NCBI RefSeq assembly: GCF_048569485.1
Contig: NC_134353.1
Location: forward strand, 706,749,841-706,813,840
Direction of reading: 5' to 3'
Source: Anomaloglossus baeobatrachus
Lineage: Eukaryota; Chordata; Amphibia; Anura; Aromobatidae
Length of the DNA stretch: 64,000 nucleotides
Shown here: piece by piece, positions 1-12,700 of the stretch
How positions within the stretch are numbered: position 1 is the first letter of the stretch
Layout of the letters: every line of letters begins with the position of its first letter
The notes under the pieces: model-generated
Database searches by the model: none
The model's input: the letters and a program-made list of their open reading frames with translations, nothing else
Told to the model about the DNA's origin: nothing
Made by a program: the position numbers and the translations under genes

Positions 1-382
1 ACATCCCGATGTGCTCCCCCCCGACATCCCGATCTGCTCCCCCCGCGATCTGACTGCCTCCCCCATTATCTCTATTCTGCTTCTGCAGCTCCCTCTCCTG
101 TCTCCCCCTCTGCTCTCCCCCCCTCCCCCTCTGCTCTCCCCCCCCTCTGCTCTCACCACCCCCCTCTCCCCCGACGTCCTCTTACCTGTCTTCACCGGGC
201 CGATCACATCTGCCTCCATCACTGGGTTCTTCCTGGGCATTCGGCTGATCTGCCTGCTGCTCCTGTAAAGCTGTCCATCTCTCTGCGATCTGTTCCTCCT
301 GCAGCTCTTCTGGTCAGTGATCCTCTGGGTACTGTGAGTATAACTTTTTTTTTTTTCTGTATCCCCTGTCCATTTTTACACC
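1..382. repeat. C-rich low-complexity stretch
   Basis: Short CCCCCTCTGCTCT-type repeats (1-180), then unremarkable sequence. The 85-aa open frame here is low-complexity Pro/Leu/Ser and has no support as a gene. Confidence 0.7.
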
Positions 383-870
383 TCATCCTTCCGTGCGTCC
401 CGCTGAGCGCTGATCAGGGATGCAGATAACGTATCTGCATCCCTGCTCAATTTTTGGCGTGACTTTGTTTTTCCGTATCCTCGACGCTTTTTGTATGGCA
501 TCCGTCCGTGCGTCCCGCCTAGCGCTGATCAGGGATGCAGATAACGTATCTGCATCCCTGCTCAATTTTTGTCGGGACTTTTTTTTCCCTATCCCCGACG
601 CTTTTTGTATCGCATCCGTCCATGCGTCCCGCCAAGCGCTGATCAGGGATGCAGATAACGTATCTGCATCCCTGCTCAATTTTTGGCGTGACTTTTTTCC
701 GTATCCGCAACGCTTTTTGTATCCCATCCGTCCGTGCGTCCCGCCGAGCGCTAATCAGGGATGCGCATAACGGATCTGCATCCATGGTCAATTTTTGGCG
801 TGACTTTTTTTTTTACGTATCCCCGACGCTTTTTGTATCGCATCCGACCGTGCATCCTGCAGCGACCGAT
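383..870 (+). repeat. About 114-bp tandem repeat, four copies, each with a perfect palindrome
   Basis: Copies are anchored at 413, 528, 642 and 754. The first three contain GGGATGCAGATA, three bases, then its exact reverse complement; the fourth is diverged. The overlapping open frames on both strands result from the palindromes and are not genes. Confidence 0.9.
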
Positions 871-889
871 CAGTGCACTGCGTCTGTGC

Positions 890-2844
890 GTTTGAAAAGT
901 CAAATGGAGCTCCTTCTCTTCTGAGCCCCGCCATTTTCCCAAACAATTACTTTCCACCACATGTGAGGTATCTACGTACTCAGGAAAAATTGCACAATAC
1001 GTTTTATGGTGCATTTTTTCCTGATAGGCTTGTGAAAAAAAAGCTACCTAGTTGAAGCAACCATTTTGTGGTAAAAAAAAAAAATTTTCTTTTCACAGCT
1101 CAACGTTATAAACTTCTGTGAAGCCCCCAGGTGTTCAAAGTGCTCACCAAACATCTAGAAAAATTATTTGAGGGCTCTAGTTTCCAAAATGGGGTCACTT
1201 GTGGGGGAGCTCCACTGTTTAGGCACCATAGGGGGTCTCCAAAAGTGACATGGCGTCCGCTAATGATTCCAACCAATTTTGCTGTCAAATGGTGCTCCTT
1301 CTCTTCTGAGCCCCGCCATGCGCCCAAACAATTACTTTCCACCACATATGAGGTATCTGCGTACTCAGGAGAAAATGCACAATACATTTTATGGTGCATT
1401 TTTTCCTGATAGCCTTGTGAAAAAAAAGCTACCTAGTTGAAGCAACCGTTTTGTGGTAAAAAAACATTTTTTTCTTTTCACGGCTCAACGCTATAAACTT
1501 CTGTGAAGCCCCCAGGTGTTCAAAGTGCTCACCAAATATCTAGAAAAATTATTTGAGGGCTCTAGTTTCCAAAATGGGGTCACTTGTGGGGGAGCTCCAT
1601 TGTTCAGGCACCTCAGGGGGTCTTCAAACCCGACATGGCGTCCGCTAATGAGTGGAGCTAATTTTGCACTCAAAAATTCAAATGGCGCTCCTTGCCTTCC
1701 AAGCACTGCCGTGTGTCCAAACATTTGATTTCTACCACATATGAGGTATCTGCGTACTCAGGAGAAAATGCACAATACATTTTATGGTGCATTTTTTCCT
1801 GTTACCCTTGTGAAAAAAAAAGCTACCTAGTTGAAGCAACCGTTTTGTGGTAAAAAAAAAAAAATTTCTTTTCACGGCTCAACGTTATAAACTTCTGTGA
1901 AGCCTCCAGGTGTTCAAAGTGCTCACCAAACATCTAGAAAAATTATTTGAGGGCTCTAGTTTCCAAAATGGGGTCACTTGTGGGGGAGCTCCATTGTTTA
2001 GGCACCTCAGGGGGTCTTCAAACCCGACATGGCGTCCGCTAATGAGTGCAGCTAATTTTGCGTTCAAAAATTCAAATGGCGCTCCTTCCCTTTCGACCTC
2101 TGCCGTGCGCCCAAACAATTGATTTTTACCACATATGGGGTATCAGCGTACTCAGGAGAACATGCACAATAAATTGTAGAGTGCACTTTCTCTTTTCTCC
2201 CTTGTAAAAATGAAAATTTTATGGCTAAAGTAACATTTTTGTGTTAAAAAGTAAAATTCGCATTTTTTCCTTCCACATTGCTTTGGTTCCTGTGAAGCAC
2301 CTAAAGGGTTAATAAACTTATTGGATGTGGTTTTGAGCAGTGTGAGGGGTGCAGTTTTTAGAATGGGGTCACTTTTGGGTATTTTCTGTCACCTAGGTCT
2401 CTCAAAGTCACTTCAAATGTGATGTGGTCCCTAAAAAAAAATTATTTTGTAAATTTTGTTGGAAAAATGAGAAATTGCTGATGACCTTTGACCCGTTCTA
2501 AGTTCCTAACGAAAAAAAAAAAATTGTTTCGAAAATTGCGCTGATGTAAAGTAGACAAGTTATTTAGTAACTATTTTGTGTGACATATCTCTCAGATTTA
2601 TGGGCATAAATTTTCAAAGTTTCAAAATTTTCGCAAAATTTCCTAAATTTTCACAAATAAACGCAAAAAATATCAGCCTAAATTTACCACTGACATGAAG
2701 TACAATATGTCACGAAAAAACAATCTCAGAATCGCCAGGATCCGTTGAAGCGTTCCAGAGTTATAACCTGTCAAAGTGACACTGGTCAGAATTGCAAAAA
2801 ATGGCCCGGTCATTAGGGTGTTTTAGTGGCCGGGGGTGAAGGGG
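890..2844. mobile_element. Tandem-repeat-rich anuran element ending at TTAA
   Basis: Three to four copies of a unit of 385-394 bases (anchors at 1134, 1519 and 1913) are followed by unique sequence. The element ends GGTGAAGGGG next to TTAA (2845-2848). The same CCCCTTCA-type terminus is seen at 58842, so both probably belong to a TTAA-targeting DNA transposon group (Kolobok or piggyBac type). The element probably extends left of the window, through the 114-bp array and the C-rich region. No transposase is visible. Confidence 0.6.
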
Positions 2845-2848
2845 TTAA

Positions 2849-3415
2849 AAATTGTGGTCCCAAAAAAATTGTTTTGTAAATTTTGATGTAATAAAGAGAA
2901 ATCGCTGATAAACTTTAGTTTTAACCCTTCTAACTTCTTATCCTAAAAAGATTATGTCTCAAAAATGGTGCTGATGTAAAGTAGACATGTGGGAAATGTT
3001 ATTTATTAACCAATTTGATGTGGTATAACTATTTGGTTGATGGGCAAGTTTGAAAATTGAAAATTTTTTTTTTTTGCCAATGTCTTTATAAATAAATGCA
3101 GATGACATCGACCAAAAGTTACCAGGAACATTAAATACAACATGTCATGAAAAAAAATCATTCTCAGAATCACTGGGATATGTTGAAGTGTTCCAGAGTT
3201 ATAACATCATGAATGGGTGCTGGTCAGATTTAAAAAAATGAGGCTAACTCCTTTCACCCCTTTTTGACCGTGGGCTGTAACGTTATGTCCTAAGCCACCA
3301 TAGTGTAATCACCTTTGGCTGCTGCTGATTTGTACAGCAGATGTGTGCCTCGCAGGTACAGGTGAACCCGCGATCCACCCGTGCCTGTGAACTCCTTAAA
3401 GATCCTCTGACAATA
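2849..3415. mobile_element. Diverged fragments of related TTAA-type elements
   Basis: 2849-3240 is a second, diverged copy of the 3' part of the element at 890-2844, with shared wording such as GATGTAAAGTAGACATGT and GTTCCAGAGTTATAAC. At about 3244 a decayed CTAACTCCTTTCACCCC terminus begins another fragment running to about 3415. Confidence 0.55.
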
Positions 3416-3755
3416 AGCGATTAAAAAGTGTCCTTCTGTTAATAGCCCCAAGAGTCAGTCTATCGGAAACCACGTTGTAGGTGTTTAGTTTTTCTGCGGT
3501 GCCATTACAGGGAAAACTAGGCATTACATATTGCCAATCCAGATAAATAGATTGTCTTTGTAATTTGCTTTTCAGTAAGTTTTCACTCTGGCTAAAAGAT
3601 GAAAATCCAGAAAAGGGTACTTTCTTTATTAATTCAGAATTACTTAGTAGGGTATAAGAAAATAACACAAAATGCCTTGTCATTTAAAACACCAAGACTA
3701 ATATCTCCAACTTGCTCCTCATGCAGGGATGTCAGTATAGGACATGTGTGCCTAA

Positions 3756-4160
3756 AGGCCCAGTCACACACAACGACTTACCAGCGATCCCGAAAACGAT
3801 GCGACCTGATAGGGATCGCAGGTAAGTCGCTGGGAGGTCGCAGGTGAGATGTCACACAGTCAGATCTTACCAGCGATGCAGGAACAATACAGGTCGCAGT
3901 AGCGACCTGTATAACGATCTCAGCAGTCACTGTGACCCTGTCACACAGTGTCAAACACAGCGATGTGTCCTGCACAGCAGGACATCGCCTTTGAAGAAAA
4001 TGGCCTGGACCATTCTGCAACGATTAGCGATCTCACAGCAGGGGCCTGATCGCTGGTAAGTGTCACACATAACGAGATCGTTAACGGGATCGCTACTGCG
4101 TCACCAAACGGTGACTCAGCTGCGATCTCGCTAGCGATCTCGTTATGTGTGACAGTACCT
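3756..4160. mobile_element. Harbinger-type MITE (TAA flanks)
   Basis: Inverted ends AGGCCCAGTCACACA and AGGTACTGTCACACA with TAA at 3753-3755 and 4161-4163. The interior is GC-richer than its surroundings, with repeated GCGATC words. A TWA duplication is the PIF/Harbinger signature. No coding capacity. Confidence 0.75.
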
Positions 4161-4554
4161 TAAGGTTTATTATTGTACAAGAAAAAAAAGGCTAGCATGT
4201 CTGGTCCAATACAATAGAGCAAAGGAAAAAGGTGCCATGATCTAAATAGTTACATAGCCATCTACATGATCTAAGAGTCTATCGTCTGTGAATTAGTTAC
4301 CCAGTAAAGAGATGTCACTAGCATGCACATTGTGAAGAAAGCAAGCCAGTGAATATTAAGTATATGCCTTCATTGTAATGGTATTCCCTAGTAATAACGT
4401 TCCCTGCCACTAGTAAAAAACCTGTTCAGGAATGGTTGAAGGAACATAAGAAAGAATGCACGATATTGACTTGTCCTCCAAATTCGAACAGGTTTTATTT
4501 TAGGATTGCCTTTCCCTGCTAAAGAAAAGCATTCTCATTATGTTTGGTGGGATG

Positions 4555-5165
4555 TTGTTTTCAGGGTGATGTGCAGTCTTAGTTTTCCACTACACCTAGC
4601 GTTTTGCATTTAGTCTAAAAATGGCTGCAAAAGACTTGAGACTCACCTTCCAGCAGGACAATGACCTTAAAAATACTGCCAGAGTTACAATGGACGGTTT
4701 AGATTAAAGCATATTCATGTGTGTGAATGGCCCAGTCACAGTCCAGACCTAAATCCCATTGAGAATCTGTGGCAAGACCTAAAAATTGCTGTTCACAGAC
4801 GTCTCCATCCAATTTCACTGAGCTAGAGCTAGTGTGCAAAGAAGAATGGGCAAAACTGTTAGCTTCTAGATGTGCAAAGCTGGTAAAGACATAACTTAAA
4901 TGACTTGCAGCAGTAATTGCAGTGAAAGGTGGTCCTACAAAGTATTGACTCAGGGACTGAATACAAATGCACATCACAATTTTCAGATTTAGATTTTTAA
5001 AATATTTAGAAAACCATGTATTATTTCTTTTACACCTCTCAAATACATGCTACTTAATGTTGCTACATCACATAAAATCCCAATAAAATGCATTTAAGGT
5101 TGTGAGTGTAATGTGAACAAATGTAGAAAAGTTGATAGGGTATGAATATATCTTCAAGTCACTTT
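4555..5165 (+). pseudogene. Tc1 transposase remnant
   Basis: Plus-strand pieces in different frames read LTFQQDND (second catalytic Asp region) and then [20 protein letters not shown] (Glu region), followed by a typical Tc1 3' end to about 5165. At least one frameshift and an in-frame stop separate the pieces. The 5' part of the transposon is missing. It is a different, older family from the one at 28117. Confidence 0.8.
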
Positions 5166-5444
5166 CTATAACATATTGTATACCCTAATATCAGTATGGT
5201 AAATGAAATGATAATGATGTTGCTTGTGTTGAAAAATTCTATTTCTTTCTTTTTATATAAAACTTTTAATACAGGCTCATAAAACCTTTGCAATAAAAGT
5301 ACACATTTCTGTTGATGTTTCGGCATGGTTAATAGATTTTATATTCTAAAATGCACAGAATAATTCATGAGCTACTATGTGTTTGTCTATTATTTTTTAT
5401 CATTATTTTTTAAATGTATTTGCAAGTTGTCATTTATAAAATAT

Positions 5445-5675
5445 TATTATTATTATTTATTATTATAGCGCCATCAATTCCATGGCGCTTTACATGTGAA
5501 AGGGGTATACATAATAGGGACGAGTACAATAATCATAAACAATACAAGGTACAGCCTGGTACAGGAGGATAAAGGTCCCTGCCCGCAAGGGCTCACAGTC
5601 TACAAGGGATGGGTGAGGATACAGTAGGTGAGGGTAGAGCTGGTTGTGCGGCATTATATCAGACTGAGGGTTACG
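5445..5675 (-). repeat. SINE/LINE-tail repeat with ATT-type tail (minus)
   Basis: A TTATTATT tail followed by AGCGCCATCAATTCCATGGCG and GGGCTCACAGTCTAC. The same family lies in the opposite orientation at 11460-11650. The tail structure suggests a retroposon 3' end. Confidence 0.55.
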
Positions 5676-6564
5676 GCAGGTTGCTAATAGCATTAACCGA
5701 TATGTGTGTGGACACTTCATGAGATTTTAGCAGCAAAGTTTGATCTTAGCATAATTACTAGTCACCAATTTCTCCTTTATATCCCTTGACCACGTTTCCA
5801 TCCAGCTGAATAGGTACAAAAATCGGCAGAGATAGGTAGTCGGGAAATAGAGAAACAATATTTTCAGTGTCGATCATCTAAATTAGCAATTGGAAATATT
5901 TGAAACTGTTTTGGGCACATTTCAGACCAATTAGAACAGCATTAGCATAAATTTGTGTAATTCAGTTTTTCTGATCCCAATATGTCTTATCTATCAGACA
6001 GATATCTGACATTTATGATTATGACTTTGAGTGTAAACAGAATTCTGAAATAGACATTTTTGGCAAGATGAGTGTTTTATTTTACAAAGATGAGAACACA
6101 TAGAAACTAAATTCACCGTGGTTCAATGCTATCAAAATACCTGTAATAAGAATCCAAACTGACCAATTGTTAAAACTGATGCAGGTCTAAAATGTTTTTA
6201 AAGTGTTCAGTTCACTTCATATAGTTGGTAAAAAATGTCTCATTACTTTGCATATTCACACTTACGTGCCCATTCGTCCTACATTATCACAATCCCAGAC
6301 ATTTGATTAAATGTTTTACCAATAAAATAGAAAAAGCTAAAGTTCTAGAGGAAGTAACGAGATCTATGAACAATTTAGGATTGTTATGAGGCCAGCCTTG
6401 TGATAAATACACCTATAAACTTAACAAGACTCAATATTTTCACCGACATGGCCAGGTTTTACAGCAGGGTTCATACCAGGTTACAGCCGTACAAGGGGCA
6501 GATTTTTAGTAGAAATTTCGGCAACTGAAATTTTGCCTTTGCAGCATGTGTAGGTTTGTTTTGA
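5676..6564. other. No recognisable feature
   Basis: AT-rich unique-looking spacer. No ORF, RNA gene or bounded repeat seen. The same holds for 3416-3752, 4164-4554 and 5166-5444. Confidence 0.6.
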
Positions 6565-7315
6565 TATCCCAAATTAGAATTGCACTCTGATGAGGGATAA
6601 AACTGAAGGATGTGAAAAGTGAACATTGAAATGTGAATATGCATTACTGCCCAGAAAATAAGAAATATTTTTTTTTAGAAAAAAATAGTTACTTTGCAAA
6701 TAAAAAATGATGTGGTAACTGGGCTCAAGTAAATTTGGCCATTTTTATTTGCAAAGTAACTCATTTTTTCTAAAACAAAATTTCTTGTTTTCTGGGCAGT
6801 AATGCATATTTACATTTCAATGTTCACTTTTCACATCATTCAGTTTTTTTCCCTCCACATTACTTGAGTGCAGCTGTTATTTTGGATAACATGTAATGTT
6901 CAGTTTGCACCAGTTCAGACCTTAAGTGTGGGAAGTGCCGGCAATTCTTCTATTTTGTATTATGGAGTAATGTCCTTTGTCTGCGCACTCCTCCCAGTTA
7001 TTTCAGGTGTTTTAATTTTTCTTTTGCAGGTCCTTCTCTAGCCCATATAAGTGGTCAGTTTGGACATGAGGAGAGGCAGAAATTAGATTAGTATCCAGTT
7101 GAGAGTTACACCTTGGCGTGGTAACTGGACTCTAGTAAAATTGGCCATTTTTATTTGCAAAGTAACTCATTTTTAAAAAAAATAAATAAATAAAAATTTT
7201 TGTCTTCTGCACAGTAATGCATATTTACATTTCAATGTTCACTTTTCCCATCCTTCAGTTTCTTCCTCTCCCCATTATTTGAGTGCAACTGTTATTTTTG
7301 AAAATATAGGGTTTG
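6565..7315. repeat. Three-arm foldback repeat
   Basis: About 145 bases at 6565-6709 are the inverted copy of 6742-6888. A third copy in the second arm's orientation follows at 7119-7310. Shared words include GCAGTAATGCATATTTACAT and TTTGCAAAGTAACTCA. No TIR or target-site signature was resolved. Confidence 0.75.
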
Positions 7316-8339
7316 TTTTGTTACACACCTCATTAAGATGTATTGAGCACAAGTTTCTGCAACAAATCTGCTTCGTGTGAACATATTGTTAGACACTGGA
7401 AGATATCAGTACATTTATGAAAAATCATACCGCAAATTAATCACACAGAATCTCAAAAGTGAGAGTTAAAGTGAAGAATACTTTTACGGCTGGTTTTTAT
7501 AGCATGTTTAGTGCAAATGTACACAACTGTATGTCTCGAGGTGACTATGCTTTCTAGTACAGTTACAAACAGGTAAATCAGCTAAATATATGTGAAAAAG
7601 ATACTCATCTAGTGGCCCATGGAAGTTTATCCACATATGGTACAAGCATGGTTACAAACAAGACACGTCAGGTGATTTTGTCAAAAAGAATAGAATAAGA
7701 GAAGGTAAAAAGTGAACTTTTAGCCTGAATTCACGCAATAATTTGTTGAAAACGTGGAAAAATTTCTGAGACTGTCCAAAGCTATAGAAACAATCCATTC
7801 CTATATTTCTGATATTCAAACTTAAAAAATTCTGCAACAAATCGGTCATTTTTTTTTAGAGATATTACAGAATTATTAGTTAATAGTAGTCAAATACCAA
7901 CAATAAAGTTGTCAAATACTTACAACCACAAGTAAGTAGAGTAATACAAAGAATAAAACAAATTTTTACTAAAATATTAAGAATTAAAGATAATGTTAAT
8001 ATTTCTGAACATAACTGTGACTTTCTGTTGTTGGGACCTTCTGTTTAAAAACATAAAATCTGATTCGATTTAGAAAAAGAAAACACAACTGTATACTATC
8101 CGTATCATAGAATAGATTTATATATATAATCAGTATAATACATTTACCTATTAGTAATGTATAAATATGGAGTTGATTATTCTTGTTTTATAGCTTTTCA
8201 TAGAAAATAAACCATATAATGTCGGGTAACAAAATATATTTCTTTGTGTTATAACAGTTGCATTGCTAATGTTCTTATAGTATAATAAAGATGTACACTT
8301 TTTAGCTCATTTTCTTCTAAGAATTAAAATAAAGTTAAT
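7316..8339. other. No recognisable feature
   Basis: AT-rich spacer with poly-A and poly-T tracts. 8479-8969 is similar, apart from an AACCCCTTAATGACATCC fragment at about 8876 that resembles TTAA-element ends. Confidence 0.6.
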
Positions 8340-8478
8340 TTCATTCACCACAAATGCAGCAAAAACGTAGCAAAAAAGCAGCGGTTACGTTTTTACACTT
8401 TATCATAGATTTCAGTGGTTAAAAAAAGGTACAAAAATGCTGAAAGAAATGATGCAACGTGTGAATATAGCCTTAATA
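8340..8478. mobile_element. MITE fragment, right end AATATAGCCTTAA
   Basis: The words GCAGCAAAAACG and GTGTGAATATAGCC resemble the Harbinger-type MITEs at 57748 and 58229. Only one end is convincing. Confidence 0.4.
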
Positions 8479-8972
8479 GGAACTTGTAGTTCAGTTTCAT
8501 ACATTTTTTGTTTGCTGCAAACTAAATAGCAAACGTTATCTTATATAAACTGTTGTCTATTTTAAAGCACTTTAATATAAGAATTGACACACTTTACACA
8601 CTTGACACATACATAGATATTTCTAGTTAGTCTCTTGTATTTTTGTACAGTCATTGAAGTTCGATGGCAGAAAATTAATAAACCTTCCTTTTAAATTGAT
8701 ATTACTTTTTTCAAAAAATCTAAGAATAAATATTTAGTAAAGATTTAAATTTGTTTCCTGATGATTTTTCAACTCCATTTATTGCTGTTTCAGTAAAATA
8801 ATATTGCCTGACATTGCTTCTAATTTCTGATTGTGTTTTCTTTGTATTGTGTTGTTTTTCCTTTGCTGTTTTTTAACCCCTTAATGACATCCACCTTATA
8901 TGTATGGCGGATGTGAGAAGTTAAGCTTAAAAGTTGGGCGCACTCTATTCATGGCAGGTGCCAGCTGTGTTA

Positions 8973-9356
8973 GGGCTCATGCGCACATTGCGTAATAGCA
9001 TGCATTTATGCTGCGTATAGCACTGCAGTGTAAATGCATGCGTCCTGCGTCCCCAGCACAGTCTATGAAGATTGGGCATGAGACGTGCGCACGATGCTTT
9101 TATGAACACAGCAATTTGGGTGCTAAAATTTTGACCCAAATCCGTGCGTTCATAAAATGAACATGTCAATTATTCCGTGCGCTTTGGATGCAGCTCCCAC
9201 TCTGTCTATGGTGGGGGCAGCAGCCATAGCACATGAAATCGGCTTTTTTTGTACAGAAAAACTGCAACTATTATGCAGTGTTTCTGCGGCGATTTGACGC
9301 ATACATGTGCTGTTAAATCACTGCAGCATATTCAGCAGTTATGTGCGCATGAGCCC
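8973..9356. mobile_element. Harbinger-type MITE (TTA flanks)
   Basis: Inverted ends GGGCTCATGCGCAC and its complement, with TTA at 8970-8972 and 9357-9359. 384 bases, non-coding. Confidence 0.8.
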
Positions 9357-9359
9357 TTA

Positions 9360-9785
9360 GGCTCTGTTCACATGTCCCGTAATCATCCATTACAGGGTAT
9401 CCAGCAGAAATCCCTGGGCAAAAAAGTTGTGCAGACACAACTTTTTTGTCAATTTTTAAAACACTGATTTAAGCTGGATCCTTTTTTTTTAACATTGAAG
9501 TCTATGGAAATGAGATTTCTTAAATAGCCATCCAATTTCTATCATTTGAAAAGGATTTGTTTTTTACTTATTAGATCAGTTTCAAATGGAAGATTATAGG
9601 TGGCTATTTAACATATCAATTTTACATAGACTTCAATGTAACAAAAACAAATCCAGCTGAAATCAGTTTGTTTTATTTTTTTTTTTTAAAACCTCACAAA
9701 AAAGTTGTGGCTTCACAACTTTTTTGTAAATGGATTGCTGCTATATCCATTCTAACGGATGATCACTGAACATGTGAAGTCAGCC
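9360..9785. mobile_element. MITE abutting the previous one
   Basis: Ends GGCTCTGTTCACATG and GGCTGACTTCACATG in inverted orientation, starting directly after the TTA that closes the preceding MITE. The right flank is TAA, not TTA. Small hairpins built on AAAAAAGTTGTG sit near both ends, and the interior is an overall palindrome. Confidence 0.65.
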
Positions 9786-9788
9786 TAA

Positions 9789-11459
9789 TTCAGTTGTTAC
9801 AGGATAAGGCACAGCCACTGTACTAGAAATGGAGGTGCACTTGTCAGTTTCCAAACCGTAGATATCCAAGATAAGTATACCCTGAAGAGTGCCTTGTTTT
9901 ATCTTGCAAGCCTAATTCAGTTGACAAACTCTTCTAACTTCCATGATCGGAGCTGGCACCATTCTTAATGGTTTAACTCCTTGTTTTGGTCAAACAAAAA
10001 AAGAAAGAATTGAAATAACCCCATTATCTATTCATTAGTTAAAGAAAATTTAAGCAATAACAAACACATTTGTATCTCCCCATCTGTAGCGGTTAGGACT
10101 AACAGAATATCAATTTAGTTATGCTGCGTGATAAATTACAGAAAACAAATGCTAGAATTGTTGCTTTTAGATCATCTCGCCTCCCAAATTAAATGGAATA
10201 AGTGATCAAAAACCCATATATACTTATCTGCGATACCAGTAAAAATTATAGCTCATTCTGCAAAAATAAAACCCCACCAAACTCCATTGGTGGAAAAGTA
10301 TAAAAGTAATGGCTCTAGAGTATATCGACACAAACTCACAAAACTGTATACATTTGGAATTGTCATAACTGTATTAACCTAACCTGTTGAATCAAATTAA
10401 TATGATTTTTTTTTTTAACTTCACAGTGATATCCATAAAAATAAAGCCTAAAAAGCTATGAGGGCATTTGTATTTTTCTTTTTCAATTTCACACAAGTAT
10501 TTTTTTTTTCTGTTTTCCAATACATTATACAATGAATTAAAATTAGCCGCAAACAGCAATGTTGATGGAAAAATCAAATGAAGTTATGGTTTTGAGAAGT
10601 TGGGGGATGAAAAAAGCAAGAGGGGAAAAAAATTGAAAAATGTCTGCACTGGAGCTCTATACAGTGAGATCAAAATAAAATTAAAACATTAGTCCACTAA
10701 ATACTGTTACAAAAATAAGTGTATAATCTAATTGTTCATAGTTTATGTTTTTCTGTAACTATGAGTTAAATCTATATTTTTTGATCCAGAAAAATACATC
10801 TGCATGCTCCCAAATTTTGTGGGGAGAATAGTTGCAAAATAATTCAAAGCACTATTCTTAATTCTCTTCTCACACCAATTTTTGTTTTCAGTCTAAAGTA
10901 GAAAATAAGTCTAAGCTACCTAATTTAAAAATCAAATTACGCATTTAAAAATGCTGTTCTGGAGAGAACTAATTGTATTCTGAGCTGCACAACTTCATTT
11001 GTGTATCTCTTCAATACTGTAACAAGGTTTACACAAAACAATGTAACAGTATTGTACAGTATTTAATTACCAACATGATTGTCTGAGCTCTATGTTTGAT
11101 TTCAATGAAAAATATTTCAGGGAAAACTGCCCTTTTACAACTACTATCATTGTGACTTTTGTCATAGAGAAAACAAAAAAAAATATATGTTTTACATAAA
11201 TTGCAAACACAAAAATGTAGAAATAATCATAAAAGTGAACAGGCTCATCAATGGCTAAAGGAAGTACCTGGCCAGAACAGTTGAGTTTGGAGTTTTTGAT
11301 GATCTACTGCCACGTGATTATTAAAAGGTCGTGGGGGATTATCCGATTTTGAGATACCTCCATAGTTTTTCAGGTTTATTTTTGCCATATCAGGCAGCAG
11401 AGTATTAAAAGTAAGAAGCATATGAGGAAGTATCACTGGATGTTTTTGTCTTATTTTTC
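9789..11459. other. No recognisable feature
   Basis: About 1.7 kb of AT-rich DNA. Short open frames here have no domain, no conserved motif and no splice context. Confidence 0.6.
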
Positions 11460-11650
11460 ACATTAACTGTTTACCAGCTCTGTCCCCACCTATTGTACCA
11501 TCACCCATTCCCTGTAGACCGTGAGCCCTCGCGGGCAGGGTCCTGTCTCCTGCTATACCAGTCTGTTTTGTACTGTTAATGATTGTTGTACGTATACCCT
11601 CTTTCACTTGTAAAGCGCCATGGAATAAATGGCGCTATAATAATCATTTG
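11460..11650 (+). repeat. SINE/LINE-tail repeat (plus)
   Basis: Plus-strand copy of the family at 5445-5675: GACCGTGAGCCCTCGCGGG, GTAAAGCGCCATGGAATAAA and an ATAATAAT end. Confidence 0.55.
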
Positions 11651-11939
11651 AGCCAACATAGGAAAAAGTCAGTGTTTAGGACTACGCATGTTAATAACTG
11701 GATGCAATGCTCGGATGAGTAGTAGACTGTAAATGCTGATACCTAAGCTATTTTGGGTGTTAGGTATGGGTGGTAGATACTTGTTTCTTTTCTTCCATTA
11801 ATTTCTGGAACTTGTGCCTTTTGAGTACACCTCTGGACAAAGCAGACAGCTCAACAAACCACTGGAACACTACATCAATGGATACTAAATAAGATTCTCA
11901 ACTACTTCATGTCATAGAGTGACATTATCTCTCACTTAA

Positions 11940-12344
11940 GGGGAATCTGTCACCAGGTTTTGCCACCTAAGAAAGCAGCATAATGTAGAGACTGAGGCTC
12001 TGTTTCCAGCATCAGTTACTGGGCTGCTTAGTGTAGTTTTGATAAATTCATTGATTTATCAACAGTAAATTATCACTAGAGGACTAGTAAAACTACAGCC
12101 ATGTAGTCCTTCATTATCTTTGTATAACCCTGCGTCCATGATTGTCAGTTTTTTGCCTATGCACAGTATCCACAGGATACTGGTGTGGTTGCGGTTATAG
12201 AGAGCTCAGCATTTAGAGAATTGATAGCTCTGTAGAAGAGAAAACAGTGATTTTATAACCAAAAGTGAGTAATCCATTACTGGAATCGAGGTCTACATTA
12301 TGCTGCTCTCTGATGGGGTAGCAAAACCTGGTGACAGATTCTCT
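11940..12344. mobile_element. T2-type MITE (TTAA flanks)
   Basis: TTAA at 11936-11939 and 12345-12348. Inverted ends GGGGAATCTGTCACCAGG and AGAGAATCTGTCACCAGG. A partial relative lies at 49665-49833. T2 MITEs of Xenopus are known for TTAAAGGRR ends. Confidence 0.8.
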
Positions 12345-12348
12345 TTAA

Positions 12349-12700
12349 AGAATACCTTTCACTGGATTGTTTGATCTAATCTAAGTACCTTCTCCAATTG
12401 CTGCTGTTTCACTGACTCTGGAACAATTTTTAATGTTTTTTCTGTGCCCCTCCGTTACAACATTATATACCACAGAACTTCTGCCAGAGGAGAAATCACA
12501 GATGGACACAGAAGAATTTTCTGGAGGTATATGCTTAGGTGGTTGAAGGCAAAATTTGCTTTTTTACCATTGGATAAAATAAGTTAGAATAGATTTTCAC
12601 TAAAAAAAGTAAAAATAAAAACTGCTGCAGAATCAGATGAACAGTGGCAATTGGAAGAGGCGCTCAGTTTAAATTTAATAAATCCAGTGAATGGTCTCCT
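12349..12700. mobile_element. Second T2-type MITE sharing the TTAA junction
   Basis: Begins at the TTAA that ends the previous MITE. Inverted ends include CTTTCACTGGATT and, on the complement, CCATTCACTGGATT. The right terminus is decayed. Confidence 0.5.

Noticed and set aside
383-791. Overlapping 90-116 codon open frames on both strands
   Set aside because: They arise from the palindromic 114-bp tandem repeats. The same words read on both strands with no start context.
3396-3683. 95-codon minus-strand frame
   Set aside because: No domain, splice context or composition bias. It abuts decayed repeats and was judged chance.
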